Part shown: piece after piece, positions 35,422 to 45,137 of the stretch | How positions within the stretch are numbered: position 1 is the stretch's first letter | Layout of the letters: each line of letters opens with the position of its first letter | The notes under the pieces: model-generated | What the model saw: only the letters and a program-made list of their open reading frames with translations | Database searches by the model: none | What the model was told of the DNA's origin: nothing | Translations under genes and position numbers: made by a program | Assembly: GCA_050309435.1 (NCBI GenBank) | Contig: JBNRMJ010000005.1 | Span: 1 to 64,000, forward strand | Direction of reading: 5' to 3' | Length of the DNA stretch: 64,000 bases | From: CAYXVJ01 sp050309435 | Lineage (GTDB): Bacteria > Bacillota > Clostridia > Saccharofermentanales > Fastidiosipilaceae

Positions 35422-36522
35422 TTAAAGTATGCGCATGCTCTTGTCTGCTTGTGTAAGGATCTCGATACCATCTTCCTTAATAATGACAAGGTCCTCGATA
35501 CGAACACCGCCTAAACCGGCCAGATAGATACCCGGTTCGATGGTCATCATGCAGTTCGCGGGCAGTTTTTTGTCATATAGAGACGACAAACCGGGAGTTT
35601 CGTGGACATCAAGGCCGATACTATGGCCGGTACTATGACCGAACTGCGTACCGTATCCGGCTGCTGCTATCACATCTCTGGCGAGCGCATCGCCTTCCTG
35701 TCCGCTAAGACCTGCTTTCAAACCGGCTTCGCAGGCCAGCTGTGCCTCCAAGACGATTTCATAGACCTTCTTCATCACGGGATCGGCATGTCCGACGAAA
35801 ACCGTGCGGGTAATATCCGAGCAATAACCGTGATAAATCGCACCGAAATCCATGACGATGATATCTCCGTCTTCAATCAGTTTATCCGAAGCGACGCCAT
35901 GAGGCATAGCCGCACGATAACCGGAAGCAATAATGGTTTCGAAAGAAGGACCTTCTGCACCTAGCAATCGCATATTATGCTCGAGGATAGCAGCCACATA
36001 AGACTCGCTTACACCGGCCTTAATTACCGGAAGTGTCTTCTCCCATGCTTCATCGGCAATCCGGACGGCCTCCCGGATGTATGAGAGCTCGAGTTCGTCC
36101 TTGATCGTTCTTAAGTCGGCAAAGATCTGGCTGGAAGGGACAAGTTCCACTTCGCTGCCATTCAAAAGTGTTTCCAGACTGCGAACCTGAGCCCAGGTGA
36201 GATCACGCTCTTCCAGACCCAAACGCTTAACACCTTGCTCTTTTAAGCTGCTAACGGCTGCACCGTAATTCGAGGATACTTGAGAGACTTCGAAACCGAC
36301 ACACTGCTCGTTGGCTTGTTCGGTGTAGCGGCTGTCGACAAAAACTTCCCTCTTCCGAGGCGAGATCAGAATTGTGCTGGTGGTACCCGTAAAAGCTGCC
36401 ATGTAGCGCGAGTTTTGTCTGGAGCTGATAAGTATTGCGTCAAGCTCTGCTTCGTTTAGCTTTTCAACTAAGCGGGCATAGCGTGTTTCCAATGTCTGTT
36501 GTAAGTCCTTTGCTGTCAACAT
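35422..36522 (-). CDS. M24-family Xaa-Pro peptidase
   Basis: The 366-residue enzyme has an N-terminal creatinase-like domain (about 1-130) and a pita-bread metallopeptidase domain. Metal ligands appear in DFGAIYHGYCSDITRT (two aspartates), GHSTGHSIGLDVHE (histidine), MTIEPGIY and GGVRIEDLVII (glutamates). It cleaves X-Pro bonds. Whether it acts as a dipeptidase or an aminopeptidase is not clear. It precedes efp, a frequent pairing in Firmicutes, and overlaps yqeG by 7 nt. Confidence 0.92.
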   Translation of the reverse strand: MLTAKDLQQTLETRYARLVEKLNEAELDAILISSRQNSRYMAAFTGTTSTILISPRKREVFVDSRYTEQANEQCVGFEVSQVSSNYGAAVSSLKEQGVKRLGLEERDLTWAQVRSLETLLNGSEVELVPSSQIFADLRTIKDELELSYIREAVRIADEAWEKTLPVIKAGVSESYVAAILEHNMRLLGAEGPSFETIIASGYRAAMPHGVASDKLIEDGDIIVMDFGAIYHGYCSDITRTVFVGHADPVMKKVYEIVLEAQLACEAGLKAGLSGQEGDALARDVIAAAGYGTQFGHSTGHSIGLDVHETPGLSSLYDKKLPANCMMTIEPGIYLAGLGGVRIEDLVIIKEDGIEILTQADKSMRIL

Positions 36523-37094
36523 AAATTTTCCTCTTTCATAATCGATAAAATATGATTTACATCCGGCAATTCGTCGTAATACGAATCTCTGCCCAGACGC
36601 TTATACAAGCGTCTTTCCTGCCAGCGTTTCAGTCTGATATACCAGGGTTCATTGTCATCGAGCGGATCGACAAGTATCGTTTGGCATCCGGCATTTCGCC
36701 CGGCCAGCATGTCGGTAAAATACTGATCACCAACCAATATTGTTTTCTTCACGTCAACCTGAAACTTTTCGCAAGCTCTTAAAATCCCTTTGGAACCGGG
36801 TTTATTTGCCATCCCTTCGGCAGGAACGCCTAAGGCTTTACCGACTGCCGCGGCCCGCCCTGCACTGGCATTGGATAAAATAGAAACCGCCAGATTCGCG
36901 GCTTGTATTTTCTTCAGTGCCATCTCGGAAAACGTCGATTTATCTCTTTGGCCGTGCATGATTAACGTATTATCGGCATCGACCAAAATCAGACGATATC
37001 CCAATGCATAAATTCGTTCCCAGTCGATTCCGGACAGATCTTTATAGTAAGCTCCGGGGACAAATTTTTTTCTTATAAAGCGAGACCCAAGCAA
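36516..37094 (-). CDS. yqeG: YqeG-family HAD phosphatase
   Basis: The 192-residue protein has the HAD motif I DADNTLI, motif II in AVSILSNAS and the motif III region GDQYFTDMLAGRNAG. The usual second aspartate of motif I (DxDxT) is replaced by asparagine in DADNT, as is common in this YqeG family. Its substrate is unknown. I chose a TTG start at 37094 because GAGGAGGA lies just before it. ATG codons at 37121 and 37112 have no good site. Confidence 0.85.
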   Translation of the reverse strand: MLGSRFIRKKFVPGAYYKDLSGIDWERIYALGYRLILVDADNTLIMHGQRDKSTFSEMALKKIQAANLAVSILSNASAGRAAAVGKALGVPAEGMANKPGSKGILRACEKFQVDVKKTILVGDQYFTDMLAGRNAGCQTILVDPLDDNEPWYIRLKRWQERRLYKRLGRDSYYDELPDVNHILSIMKEENLC

Positions 37095-37232
37095 TTCTTT
37101 CCTCCTCGTCATGCCAGTCATTATTCATCTTTAAGATTGACCATGCGTATAAATAAAAATGATATTGAAAATTGTATCACACCCGCCTCACATTCTGATG
37201 AACGAAATGCCATGATAAAGAACGATTTATGC

Positions 37233-37276
37233 GATAGGTATTCCTTACCGTTTCACACATCCTTGTAATGCCTATC
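37233..37276. promoter_or_regulatory. Inverted repeat overlapping the lysC -35 box
   Basis: GATAGGTATT (37233-37242) and AATGCCTATC (37267-37276) form a 10-bp inverted repeat with one G-T pair and a 24-bp spacer. The right arm overlaps the -35 box of lysC, so it could be an operator. The regulator is unknown. It does not resemble a lysine riboswitch. Confidence 0.4.
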
Positions 37277-37291
37277 CCTCTTCTCTATAAT
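37263..37291 (+). promoter_or_regulatory. Promoter of lysC
   Basis: A -35 box TTGTAA (37263-37268) and a perfect -10 box TATAAT (37286-37291) have a 17-bp spacer. The lysC ATG is 42 bp after the -10 box, with GGAGGA before it. Confidence 0.75.
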
Positions 37292-37332
37292 TACCTTGTT
37301 TTACGATCGATCTGGAATATCTCGGAGGAAAA

Positions 37333-38682
37333 GTGATGATTGTTGCTAAATTCGGCGGAACTTCGTTAGCAGACGCCACACAAATCAGACGCGTTGTCGA
37401 TATTGTTCTGAGCAATCGAGCACGTCGTGTTCTTGTTGTTTCCGCGCCCGGAAAACGCTATTCCGACGATCTCAAGGTAACCGATCTCCTGATCGCTTTA
37501 GCCTCTGCGATCCAAGGCGGATATGACGGTATCAGCGAGATGGCGAAAATCGCCAAACGATACGATCAAATTGCGCGTGATCTCGGATTGGGTTCGGCGT
37601 ACTTTGAAATCGTAATGGACGATCTTAAAGCCAGAATTGCCAAATACAAATCCAATCACAAAGATCTCAACGACGCCTTAAAGGCAGCGGGCGAAGACAA
37701 CAATGCTCGACTGATCGCAGCGTATATCAATTCAATCGGAGAGAAAGCCAGCTATATCAACCCGCTGGAAGCAGGCATGCTCTTAAAAGCACAACGTGGT
37801 CAGACCATCGTTTTGGACAAGACTTATGAAGAGCTGGCCAAGCTGGACACTCAAAGCGGTCTTCTGGTCTTTCCCGGCTTTTTTGGCGGAACAGAAGACG
37901 GACGCATAATCACCTTTTCGCGCGGCGGCTCCGACATAACCGGTGCGATCCTGGCCGTTGCCATGAAAGCAGAAGCATACGAAAACTGGACGGATGTCGA
38001 CTCGGTTTTCGCTGTGAATCCGAATCTCGTCAAGGAACCGCGAGCCATCCGGGAAATCACTTACAATGAAATGCGCGAGCTGGCTTATGCCGGCTTTTCC
38101 GTGCTTCACGAGGAAGCCGTCGCTCCTACTTATCACCATGATATCCCGATACATATCCGCAACACGAATAATCCGGGAGCCGCAGGAACCAAAATCGTTA
38201 AGTCGCACGGAGACATCGACAGTATTGTGACCGGTATCGCCGGTCAGAAAGGCTTTTCGTTGCTTCACGTATCCAAGTTTTTGATGAACCGCGAGGTGGG
38301 CTTTGCCATGAAGGTTCTTCAGATCCTGGCCGATTACGATATTTCATTTGACCATATGCCTTCGGGTATCGACTCTCTGTCAATTGTCTTCAAGCAAAAT
38401 GTCTTCACCAAGGAGAAAGAGAAACTTGTTTGTCAGCGTTTAAAAGACGAACTGGAAGTCGATGTGCTTGAAGTGGATCACAATCTTGGCATCGTCATGA
38501 TCGTCGGCGACGCCATGGCCAAGACGGTCGGCGTAACTGCCAGAGCGACAAGCGCACTGGCGAAAGCCGGCATCAATATCGAGCTGATTTCCCAAGGCGC
38601 ATCCGAAATAAGTATTGTTTTTGGCGTCCGGGAAGAATTTGTCAATTACGCCGTCCGCGAACTGTATCGCGAGTTCTTCTAA
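37333..38682 (+). CDS. lysC: Aspartate kinase (class with C-terminal ACT domains)
   Basis: Aspartate kinase makes aspartyl phosphate, the first step to lysine, threonine and methionine and also to aspartate semialdehyde, used by the carboxyspermidine pathway in this window. The 449-residue protein has KFGGTS near the N-terminus, SRGGSDITGAILA in the kinase domain and two C-terminal ACT domains (about 300-449) for feedback control. Length fits the monofunctional type without homoserine dehydrogenase. It stands alone, with its own promoter and terminator. Confidence 0.95.
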   Translation: MMIVAKFGGTSLADATQIRRVVDIVLSNRARRVLVVSAPGKRYSDDLKVTDLLIALASAIQGGYDGISEMAKIAKRYDQIARDLGLGSAYFEIVMDDLKARIAKYKSNHKDLNDALKAAGEDNNARLIAAYINSIGEKASYINPLEAGMLLKAQRGQTIVLDKTYEELAKLDTQSGLLVFPGFFGGTEDGRIITFSRGGSDITGAILAVAMKAEAYENWTDVDSVFAVNPNLVKEPRAIREITYNEMRELAYAGFSVLHEEAVAPTYHHDIPIHIRNTNNPGAAGTKIVKSHGDIDSIVTGIAGQKGFSLLHVSKFLMNREVGFAMKVLQILADYDISFDHMPSGIDSLSIVFKQNVFTKEKEKLVCQRLKDELEVDVLEVDHNLGIVMIVGDAMAKTVGVTARATSALAKAGINIELISQGASEISIVFGVREEFVNYAVRELYREFF

Positions 38683-38717
38683 GCAACTCCGATCAAGATA
38701 AACAATTCGGTGTAACG

Positions 38718-38748
38718 AAACCGGCTCTCAAATGAAAGCCGGTTTTTT
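38718..38748 (+). terminator. Terminator of lysC, probably bidirectional
   Basis: A 9-bp stem (AAACCGGCT with AGCCGGTTT) with a 10-nt loop is followed by TTTTTGT. It lies between convergent genes and could also serve the minus-strand gene. Confidence 0.88.
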
Positions 38749-38786
38749 GTGTGATATCTGTTAAAAAGATCCGTCCGGATACCCGA

Positions 38787-40676
38787 TCAGGATAGCGGAA
38801 TCTTTCGCATCGGATCATATACCGTAGCCACATCAAAGAGACGAGAAGCCAAGCCGTTACGAATGGCATAACCGCCCAGATAGAGGCGATCCATATAGAG
38901 ATAGTTCGTTGTTCCCACGACGTAAGGATTCGGCCCCATTCCCAGGAAGTATCTGAAGCCTTGTTCCTGAAGGTATGTTTTACGCGGATCGTCACCGGTT
39001 AAAATCGAACCGTTCGGATAAGCCAGAACTTTCACATCGCCGGTTAAAACACCAACCGTCTCTTTCCAGTTTGTTGTATCAATGGCCAGCTGTTCTTCGT
39101 TAAAGCCGGTCAGTTCGATACCCGAAAATGACTGACTGCCAAAGGTCCAGCCTGTGTCCTTCAATGCATCGATGACGGCTTTCGCCTGGTTTTTCTGTTC
39201 AATGAACTGCTCGGCCGTATAGTTTTCCCCCATCATCGAGAAAGCGGCCGCCTGCTGATTTCGAAGCATGAGCTGGCTCTCGTCAAAAACATAACCAAAT
39301 ACACCCATGTTACCCGTTAAGGTAATCGTACCCTTGGCACCGTCGAAGGAGAAATCCGGATGTTCTTCGACAAAAGCATCCAGAATGCCGATTGCCTCGC
39401 TCTCGCGCTTCACCTGACGCTGACCGTTGGCATCCGTATAAACACCTGCGACATGACCGTCATCATCGATGATCAGATTCTCGACATTACCCGAAAGTTT
39501 TCTGGCCGGATAGTAATTGAATCCTTCCAGAGTCAGGAATAAGGGTTTCTTTCCGGGCGGCAGCAGGATCGGGTCCAGAGTCCCCTGATCATTCAACAAC
39601 GATTCGATATCCATCAAAACGAAATTGTTCAAATGAAGCTGTTCCAGAATCTTCCGGAATTCATAACTGGTCAGCATCGTACTGTCGGCTGTTTGGGCGA
39701 CAGGGGTGTCTCCAAGCCCGACGGCCGTATTGACGATCAAAGGACGCAAGGTTATATGTTCGAGATTGCCCGAGTATTGAACGAGATCTGTCGGTACGTT
39801 CTGACGAATCTCTTCATAAAGTGCGATGATCTCGTTATCGTCCGGGAAGAAACGCAAGAGATCTTCCATCTGTCTTTCTGCTGTAATGAAGCGGTTTCGA
39901 TCCATTAAACCCTGCAATTGATTGATCAGGATCGGACGCATGGTCTGACGGACCCGCACCAGTTCGCTGGCAAACAAGCGGTTGGCCAGCGTATCCGGCA
40001 AGACGACATCGGGTGATTTCAAAGCATCGGCCAAGGCAGTTGCCGCTGCAATATAACTTTCGTTTTCAAACAAGGTCATCGCCGCCCGGTAAGCATCGCC
40101 CGCTTTATCCAGAGCAGGCAGCTCCCCGCGCATGGCGGCCGCATCATCTGCGATTACGCTTAATTCACCCAGTTCGCTTAAAATTCTTCTGGCCTGGCTC
40201 GTCGTGGTTTCGCCCGACAAAACGCGAAGGCCCATCGAAGAAATGAGTTCGGTCAGTTTTGATGCAGAGAAATCTTCCAGGCCCGTCAAATAGGCCAGAT
40301 CATCCTCTGCTAATGTCGGATTTTGGGATGTGGTAAGTGATCTCATAATATCGTCGATCCGACCAAAGAGAATATCTTCAATCTCGATGACGGCTTCGGC
40401 ATATATCCCCTGGTTCTTCTCGCTTTGACTCTTGGATAAGGATCGCTCCTGAGCCTGAGTATGTATCGCCATGACCTCGTCATAGTTACCTGCTTCAAGC
40501 GCAGCTTCAAAACGCTCCATCACGGAATCGGCTTCGTCATTCTGGCGTTGTACAAAATACAAAACCGCAGCCACAGCCATCAGCACAACAAGCAGGATAA
40601 TCGCGAGTATTCGCCGCAGCCCGCCCCCCGAGGGTCGGGACGAATAAGAGCGATTAATATATACGGATTTACTCAT
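38787..40676 (-). CDS. Membrane-anchored polysaccharide-deacetylase-like protein, probably inactive
   Basis: The 629-residue protein has one N-terminal membrane helix (about 22-43), a helical region (about 50-300) and a C-terminal NodB-fold domain (about 375-629). The core HPDFSFDGAKGTITLTG and AYPNGS resemble clostridial deacetylase-like proteins. The usual SFDDVNYY block is replaced by LTLEGFNYY, so the aspartates that normally bind the metal are missing. It is therefore probably not catalytic, perhaps a binding or structural cell-wall protein. It overlaps parC by 4 nt. Confidence 0.7.
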   Translation of the reverse strand: MSKSVYINRSYSSRPSGGGLRRILAIILLVVLMAVAAVLYFVQRQNDEADSVMERFEAALEAGNYDEVMAIHTQAQERSLSKSQSEKNQGIYAEAVIEIEDILFGRIDDIMRSLTTSQNPTLAEDDLAYLTGLEDFSASKLTELISSMGLRVLSGETTTSQARRILSELGELSVIADDAAAMRGELPALDKAGDAYRAAMTLFENESYIAAATALADALKSPDVVLPDTLANRLFASELVRVRQTMRPILINQLQGLMDRNRFITAERQMEDLLRFFPDDNEIIALYEEIRQNVPTDLVQYSGNLEHITLRPLIVNTAVGLGDTPVAQTADSTMLTSYEFRKILEQLHLNNFVLMDIESLLNDQGTLDPILLPPGKKPLFLTLEGFNYYPARKLSGNVENLIIDDDGHVAGVYTDANGQRQVKRESEAIGILDAFVEEHPDFSFDGAKGTITLTGNMGVFGYVFDESQLMLRNQQAAAFSMMGENYTAEQFIEQKNQAKAVIDALKDTGWTFGSQSFSGIELTGFNEEQLAIDTTNWKETVGVLTGDVKVLAYPNGSILTGDDPRKTYLQEQGFRYFLGMGPNPYVVGTTNYLYMDRLYLGGYAIRNGLASRLFDVATVYDPMRKIPLS

Positions 40677-42967
40677 GAGTCAATTACCTCCCCGAGGTCG
40701 AGCTGCCGGTTATCGAGCAGCTCCTCCTTCAGAAACAAGCCGCGGCCCGGTAGCGTACGAATTCGGTATCGTTCGATATCATGGAGGGTTACACTGCCGG
40801 AGCGCTTAAACGACTCCAGCTTCTGCCCTCTCTTGGCATTCAAGCGCAGGACCTGAACGCCTTGATTTGACCGGCTGGCCAATTTCGGTACCAGCGATGA
40901 ATCAAAGAGACATACTTTCCCATCCGTAGATTTAAGAAGGAAGTCCTCAGGTTCACGCTGATAGTATAACCCGATGAGCGGTGATTTCGCACTATATGCG
41001 TTGACCAATTTTTTTCTTTTGGTCTTTGTCACATAAGCTTGCATGTCTACTCTGGCACATTTCCCGTTCTCGAACGCAAATATCATCTCGCCGTCGTATT
41101 CGCCTGCAATCTGAATATGTACAATGATCTCGTCTTCATCCAGTTCCAGAAGATTTGTCAGATATTCGCCAAACTCGGACGGCTTGTGATCCGAAATCTC
41201 ATGGATCTGATATTTATACAAGTTGGCCTTGTTACTGAAGAGCAGCAACTCGTCCTTGTTGGTGCCTTCGATATCCTGAATGATAAAATCCCCGTCCTTG
41301 GTCTTCAGATCACCGGCAGAACGAAGCGAGGTGAAGGCCAGTTTCTTAAGATAATTCTCGTTGGTCAAGAACAAGCGCAAACGATAGTCCGGAATGAGAT
41401 CTTCCTTCGTGATGCGTTCGATCTTTCCTTCATGAATCAACTTGGTTTTTCTGTCTTGTCCGTACTTCTCGCTGACACGATCCAGATCGGCTTTAATGCG
41501 CTCGTCGATCAGACGGGAATCGCCCAGGAGTTTTTTCAAGTCACGAATATCGGTCTTTAGTTTCTTAATATCGGCCACACGATTCAAAATGTACTGACGG
41601 TTCAAATTACGCAATTTAATCTCGGCCACAAAATCGGCTTGGATCTCATCGATATCAAATCCCTGGCAAAGGTTGGGCACGACATCCGCTTCTTTTTCGG
41701 TGGTCCGAATAATCGCGATCGCCTTATCGATATCCAGCAGGATCTTCTCCAGACCTTCCAGTAAATGCAAACGGTCTTGTTTTCTCTGCAGATCGTAAGC
41801 GACCTCGCGGCGTACGCAATTGCGGCGGAAGGATAGCCATTCGCCCAGTATCTGTTTGACACCCATCACGCGGGGCGTGCCGTTAACCAGAATATTAAAG
41901 TTACAAGAAAAACCGCACTCCAGATTCGTCATCATGAAAAGCTTGGTCATCAAGGCTTCCGGATCGGTCGAGCGCTTATAGTCGATGGTAATTCTCATAC
42001 CGTTTAAATCCGTCTCGTCGCGAAGATCGGTGATTTCCTTGATCTTGCCGTTCTTAACAAGATTAGTAATATCATCCATGATCTGCTCGACGGTTGTCGG
42101 ATAAGGTATTTCGGTGATCTCGATCATATTGCTCTTATGCTTGATCTCATAAACGGCACGCATTTTAAACGTACCGCGCCCGCTTTTCAGAATCTGTCTG
42201 GCATGAGCTTCGTCATATATCAAAACCCCGCCACCGGGAAAATCCGGAGCCGGCATGATCTTCTGCAGATCCGCTCCCGGATCATCGATATATTGTTTGG
42301 TCGCGGCACAAACCTCACGAAGATTAAACGGTGCGATGTTACTGGCCATACCGACCGCGATACCCTGGTTTTGATTCACGAGAACAGACGGGAAGGTCGC
42401 CGGGAGCAAAGAAGGCTCCTGCATCGTACCATCATAGTTATCTACAAATTCGACTGTATCGTGATCGATGTTGCGAAAGAGTTCTTCGCAGATCTTGGCG
42501 AGTCTGGCTTCGGTATAACGAGCTGCCGCATACTGCATATCCCTGGAATATTGCTTTCCGAAGTTACCCTTGGAATCGACATAAGGATGTAATAGCGAAG
42601 CGTTACCGCTAGTCAGGCGAACCATCGTTTCATAAATCGCCTGGTCGCCGTGCGGGTTTAGTTTCATGGTCTGACCCACGATGTTCGCCGACTTCGTACG
42701 AGGGCCCGTCAAGAGCCCCATCTTATACATGGTATATAAAAGCTTTCGATGGGAAGGCTTGAAACCATCGATTTCCGGAATAGCACGCGATACAATAACG
42801 CTCATCGCGTAGGGCATGAAGTTGGTTTGGAGCGTATCCGTAATAACCTGCTGTACAATTTCCGCGTGTGGAGCTTCGATCTCCAGACGCTCTTTTTTAT
42901 CGCTTAATTTCTTCGAAGCTTTACTATCTTTACCGCTGGCAGAAGAGTTGCTTTTTCGTTTCGCCAT
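40673..42967 (-). CDS. parC: Type IIA topoisomerase subunit A (ParC/GyrA-like)
   Basis: The 764-residue subunit cuts and rejoins DNA through the tyrosine of AAARYTEARL. It has the GyrA/ParC DNA-binding core and a short C-terminal beta-propeller region. Compared with gyrase it is short, which fits topoisomerase IV. In the quinolone-resistance region the usual HPHGDS...D/E reads NPHGDQAIYE, with Gln in place of the quinolone-contacting serine. It follows parE in one unit with a 66-bp gap. Confidence 0.88.
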   Translation of the reverse strand: MAKRKSNSSASGKDSKASKKLSDKKERLEIEAPHAEIVQQVITDTLQTNFMPYAMSVIVSRAIPEIDGFKPSHRKLLYTMYKMGLLTGPRTKSANIVGQTMKLNPHGDQAIYETMVRLTSGNASLLHPYVDSKGNFGKQYSRDMQYAAARYTEARLAKICEELFRNIDHDTVEFVDNYDGTMQEPSLLPATFPSVLVNQNQGIAVGMASNIAPFNLREVCAATKQYIDDPGADLQKIMPAPDFPGGGVLIYDEAHARQILKSGRGTFKMRAVYEIKHKSNMIEITEIPYPTTVEQIMDDITNLVKNGKIKEITDLRDETDLNGMRITIDYKRSTDPEALMTKLFMMTNLECGFSCNFNILVNGTPRVMGVKQILGEWLSFRRNCVRREVAYDLQRKQDRLHLLEGLEKILLDIDKAIAIIRTTEKEADVVPNLCQGFDIDEIQADFVAEIKLRNLNRQYILNRVADIKKLKTDIRDLKKLLGDSRLIDERIKADLDRVSEKYGQDRKTKLIHEGKIERITKEDLIPDYRLRLFLTNENYLKKLAFTSLRSAGDLKTKDGDFIIQDIEGTNKDELLLFSNKANLYKYQIHEISDHKPSEFGEYLTNLLELDEDEIIVHIQIAGEYDGEMIFAFENGKCARVDMQAYVTKTKRKKLVNAYSAKSPLIGLYYQREPEDFLLKSTDGKVCLFDSSLVPKLASRSNQGVQVLRLNAKRGQKLESFKRSGSVTLHDIERYRIRTLPGRGLFLKEELLDNRQLDLGEVIDS

Positions 42968-43033
42968 TCGTTTATCATTCCCTCACTAATTACTAAATAC
43001 TAAAAACAAGATAATCGTCTCTGCTTCTGCTCG

Positions 43034-45025
43034 TTAACCGACATCAAGCTTGTCCAGATACAGATGACCCGCCTCTTCAATGTGAAGCTTACGACCGGCC
43101 AGATTGTCTCCCAGCAGAATATCAAAGGTTTCTTCTGTCAGTTTATTATCATCACCCGGATTGACACGAATTAAACGCCTGGTTGCCGGATTCATGGTGG
43201 TATGCCACATCATCTCGGGATCGTTTTCGCCAAGACCTTTCGAGCGTTGCAGTTTCACGTTTCCGGGACCTAGCTTGGAGAGAATCTGAATTTTCTCACT
43301 CTCATCATAGGCAAAGTATTCCTGTTCGTTTGCTTTACCCGGATTATGCGTAATCTCGTATAAAGGAGATTCGGCGATATAAACCTTACCTTCCTGCAAC
43401 AGCGTGGGCATCAGGCGATAGAACATTGCCAGGAGCATGGTGCGAATATGGAAGCCGTCAACATCGGCATCGGTACAGATAATGACCTTACTCCAGCGCA
43501 ATTGATTCAAATCGAAAGCGGCAATATCCTTGTTATGCTTGGATTTGATCTCGACTCCGCAACCCAAGACCTTTATCAAGTCGGTAATGATCTCGCTCTT
43601 AAAGATCTGTACGAAATCCGCTTTCAGACAGTTTAATATCTTTCCTCGAATCGCGATAATCGCCTGGAACTCGGCATCCCGGCCCAGTTTCGTCGAACCT
43701 AAAGCCGATTTACCCTCAACGATATAAAGCTCGCGTTTTGTCACGTCTTTCGAACGACATTCAACCAATGATTGAACACGATTCATGAGGTCCATCTTAC
43801 CCATCAGGTTTTTCTTCATATTCAAACGCTGACGCTCCGCACTCTCGCGGCTGCGTTTGTTTACCATGATTTGTTCGATGACTTTATCGGCCAGCTGATA
43901 GTTTTCGATGGCCCAAACTTCCAGTTGCTGCTTGAGCAGATCGGTTATGAACTGCTGGATGAATTTATTGCTGATAGCCTTTTTCGTCTGGTTCTCATAG
44001 CTTGTTTGAGTCGAAGCCGAGTTGATCACCAGCAACAAGCTGTCTTCGATATCAGAGAAGACAATCTTGCTTTCATTGGCTTTATACTTGTTTCGCTCCT
44101 TGGCCAGCTTGTCGAAAGACGAGACAAAAGCCGAGCGAACCGCTTTATCGGGCGATCCGCCGTACTCCAGATAACTTGAGTTGTGATAATACTCGAGACG
44201 ATTGACTTCGTTATTAAACGATAATGCCACCGCAACCTTAACCTTGTAGTCCGCTTTATCGCTGCGATCGCGACCGCGGCCTTCCGAGGAAAATTGAAAC
44301 GGCTCGATCATGCCCTTACCGTCGTCGATCTCCTTGACATAACCAAGTATCCCCTCAGGATAATAGAAGGTCTCATGTGTTCCGCTTACTTCATCCGTGA
44401 ACTCAAACACGATGCCGGCATTAACTACAGCCTGTCTCTTCAAAGTATCTCTGAAGAACTCAAGCGGAATTTCGATATCAGTGAAAACCTCGCGATCGGG
44501 CAGCCAGCTCTGCTTGCTCCCGGTACGTTTTTCCTTCGTAGGCTTCTTATCCAGACCGCCTACGTTATTACCTCTTTCGAAGGACAGGTTATATTCGAAA
44601 CCGTCTCGTATAACAGTCGCCTTAAACCAGCGCGAAGCGTACTGCGTCGCACAAGCGCCTAAACCGTTCAGGCCCAGGCTGAATTCATAGTTTTCGCTGT
44701 TTGTATTCTTATATTTACCGCCGGCATAAAGCTCGCAGTAAACAAGCTCCCAGTTGTAGCGTTTCTCGTTCTGGTTATAATCCAGCGGTATGCCTCGTCC
44801 GTTATCTTCGACCTCGAGGGAATGATCCTTGAAGCGGCGGACATGGATCTTGTCGCCATATCCTTCACGAGCTTCGTCTATCGAGTTAGATAGAATCTCA
44901 AAGAACGAATGTTGGCAGCCTTCTATACCATCCGAACCGAAAATAACCCCCGGTCTTAGACGGACTCTATCCGCCCCCTTCAGGGATGAAATGCTCTCAT
45001 TATCATAACGTTGTGTGACTGCCAT
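43034..45025 (-). CDS. parE: Type IIA topoisomerase subunit B (ParE/GyrB-like)
   Basis: The 663-residue ATPase subunit has the GHKL motifs EDNGRGIPLD and GLNGLGA, and the TOPRIM domain with VEGKSALGSTKLGRD, DADVDGFHIRT and SKGLGENDPEMM. The usual EGDSA sequence reads EGKSA, an unusual Asp to Lys change at the position known for quinolone resistance in GyrB. Together with the neighbouring subunit A gene it probably forms topoisomerase IV. Gyrase itself would be encoded elsewhere. Confidence 0.9.
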   Translation of the reverse strand: MAVTQRYDNESISSLKGADRVRLRPGVIFGSDGIEGCQHSFFEILSNSIDEAREGYGDKIHVRRFKDHSLEVEDNGRGIPLDYNQNEKRYNWELVYCELYAGGKYKNTNSENYEFSLGLNGLGACATQYASRWFKATVIRDGFEYNLSFERGNNVGGLDKKPTKEKRTGSKQSWLPDREVFTDIEIPLEFFRDTLKRQAVVNAGIVFEFTDEVSGTHETFYYPEGILGYVKEIDDGKGMIEPFQFSSEGRGRDRSDKADYKVKVAVALSFNNEVNRLEYYHNSSYLEYGGSPDKAVRSAFVSSFDKLAKERNKYKANESKIVFSDIEDSLLLVINSASTQTSYENQTKKAISNKFIQQFITDLLKQQLEVWAIENYQLADKVIEQIMVNKRSRESAERQRLNMKKNLMGKMDLMNRVQSLVECRSKDVTKRELYIVEGKSALGSTKLGRDAEFQAIIAIRGKILNCLKADFVQIFKSEIITDLIKVLGCGVEIKSKHNKDIAAFDLNQLRWSKVIICTDADVDGFHIRTMLLAMFYRLMPTLLQEGKVYIAESPLYEITHNPGKANEQEYFAYDESEKIQILSKLGPGNVKLQRSKGLGENDPEMMWHTTMNPATRRLIRVNPGDDNKLTEETFDILLGDNLAGRKLHIEEAGHLYLDKLDVG

Positions 45026-45137
45026 GCTCTCTCCTATATATTCTATATTCTTTTCGTAAACCGATTCGTCTTCATGAAATGAAAAAGAGACCGGTGCACA
45101 GTGCTTTAATTATATCACAGGCCATCTTACGCTTAAT

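Noticed and set aside
12453..37094. Many open frames on the strand opposite the housekeeping genes
   Set aside because: They are shadows of well-supported genes and have no ribosome binding sites or family features.
37122..37332. Lysine riboswitch upstream of lysC
   Set aside because: The region is only 211 bp, the promoter lies at its end, and only about 35 nt of leader remain, too short for the aptamer.
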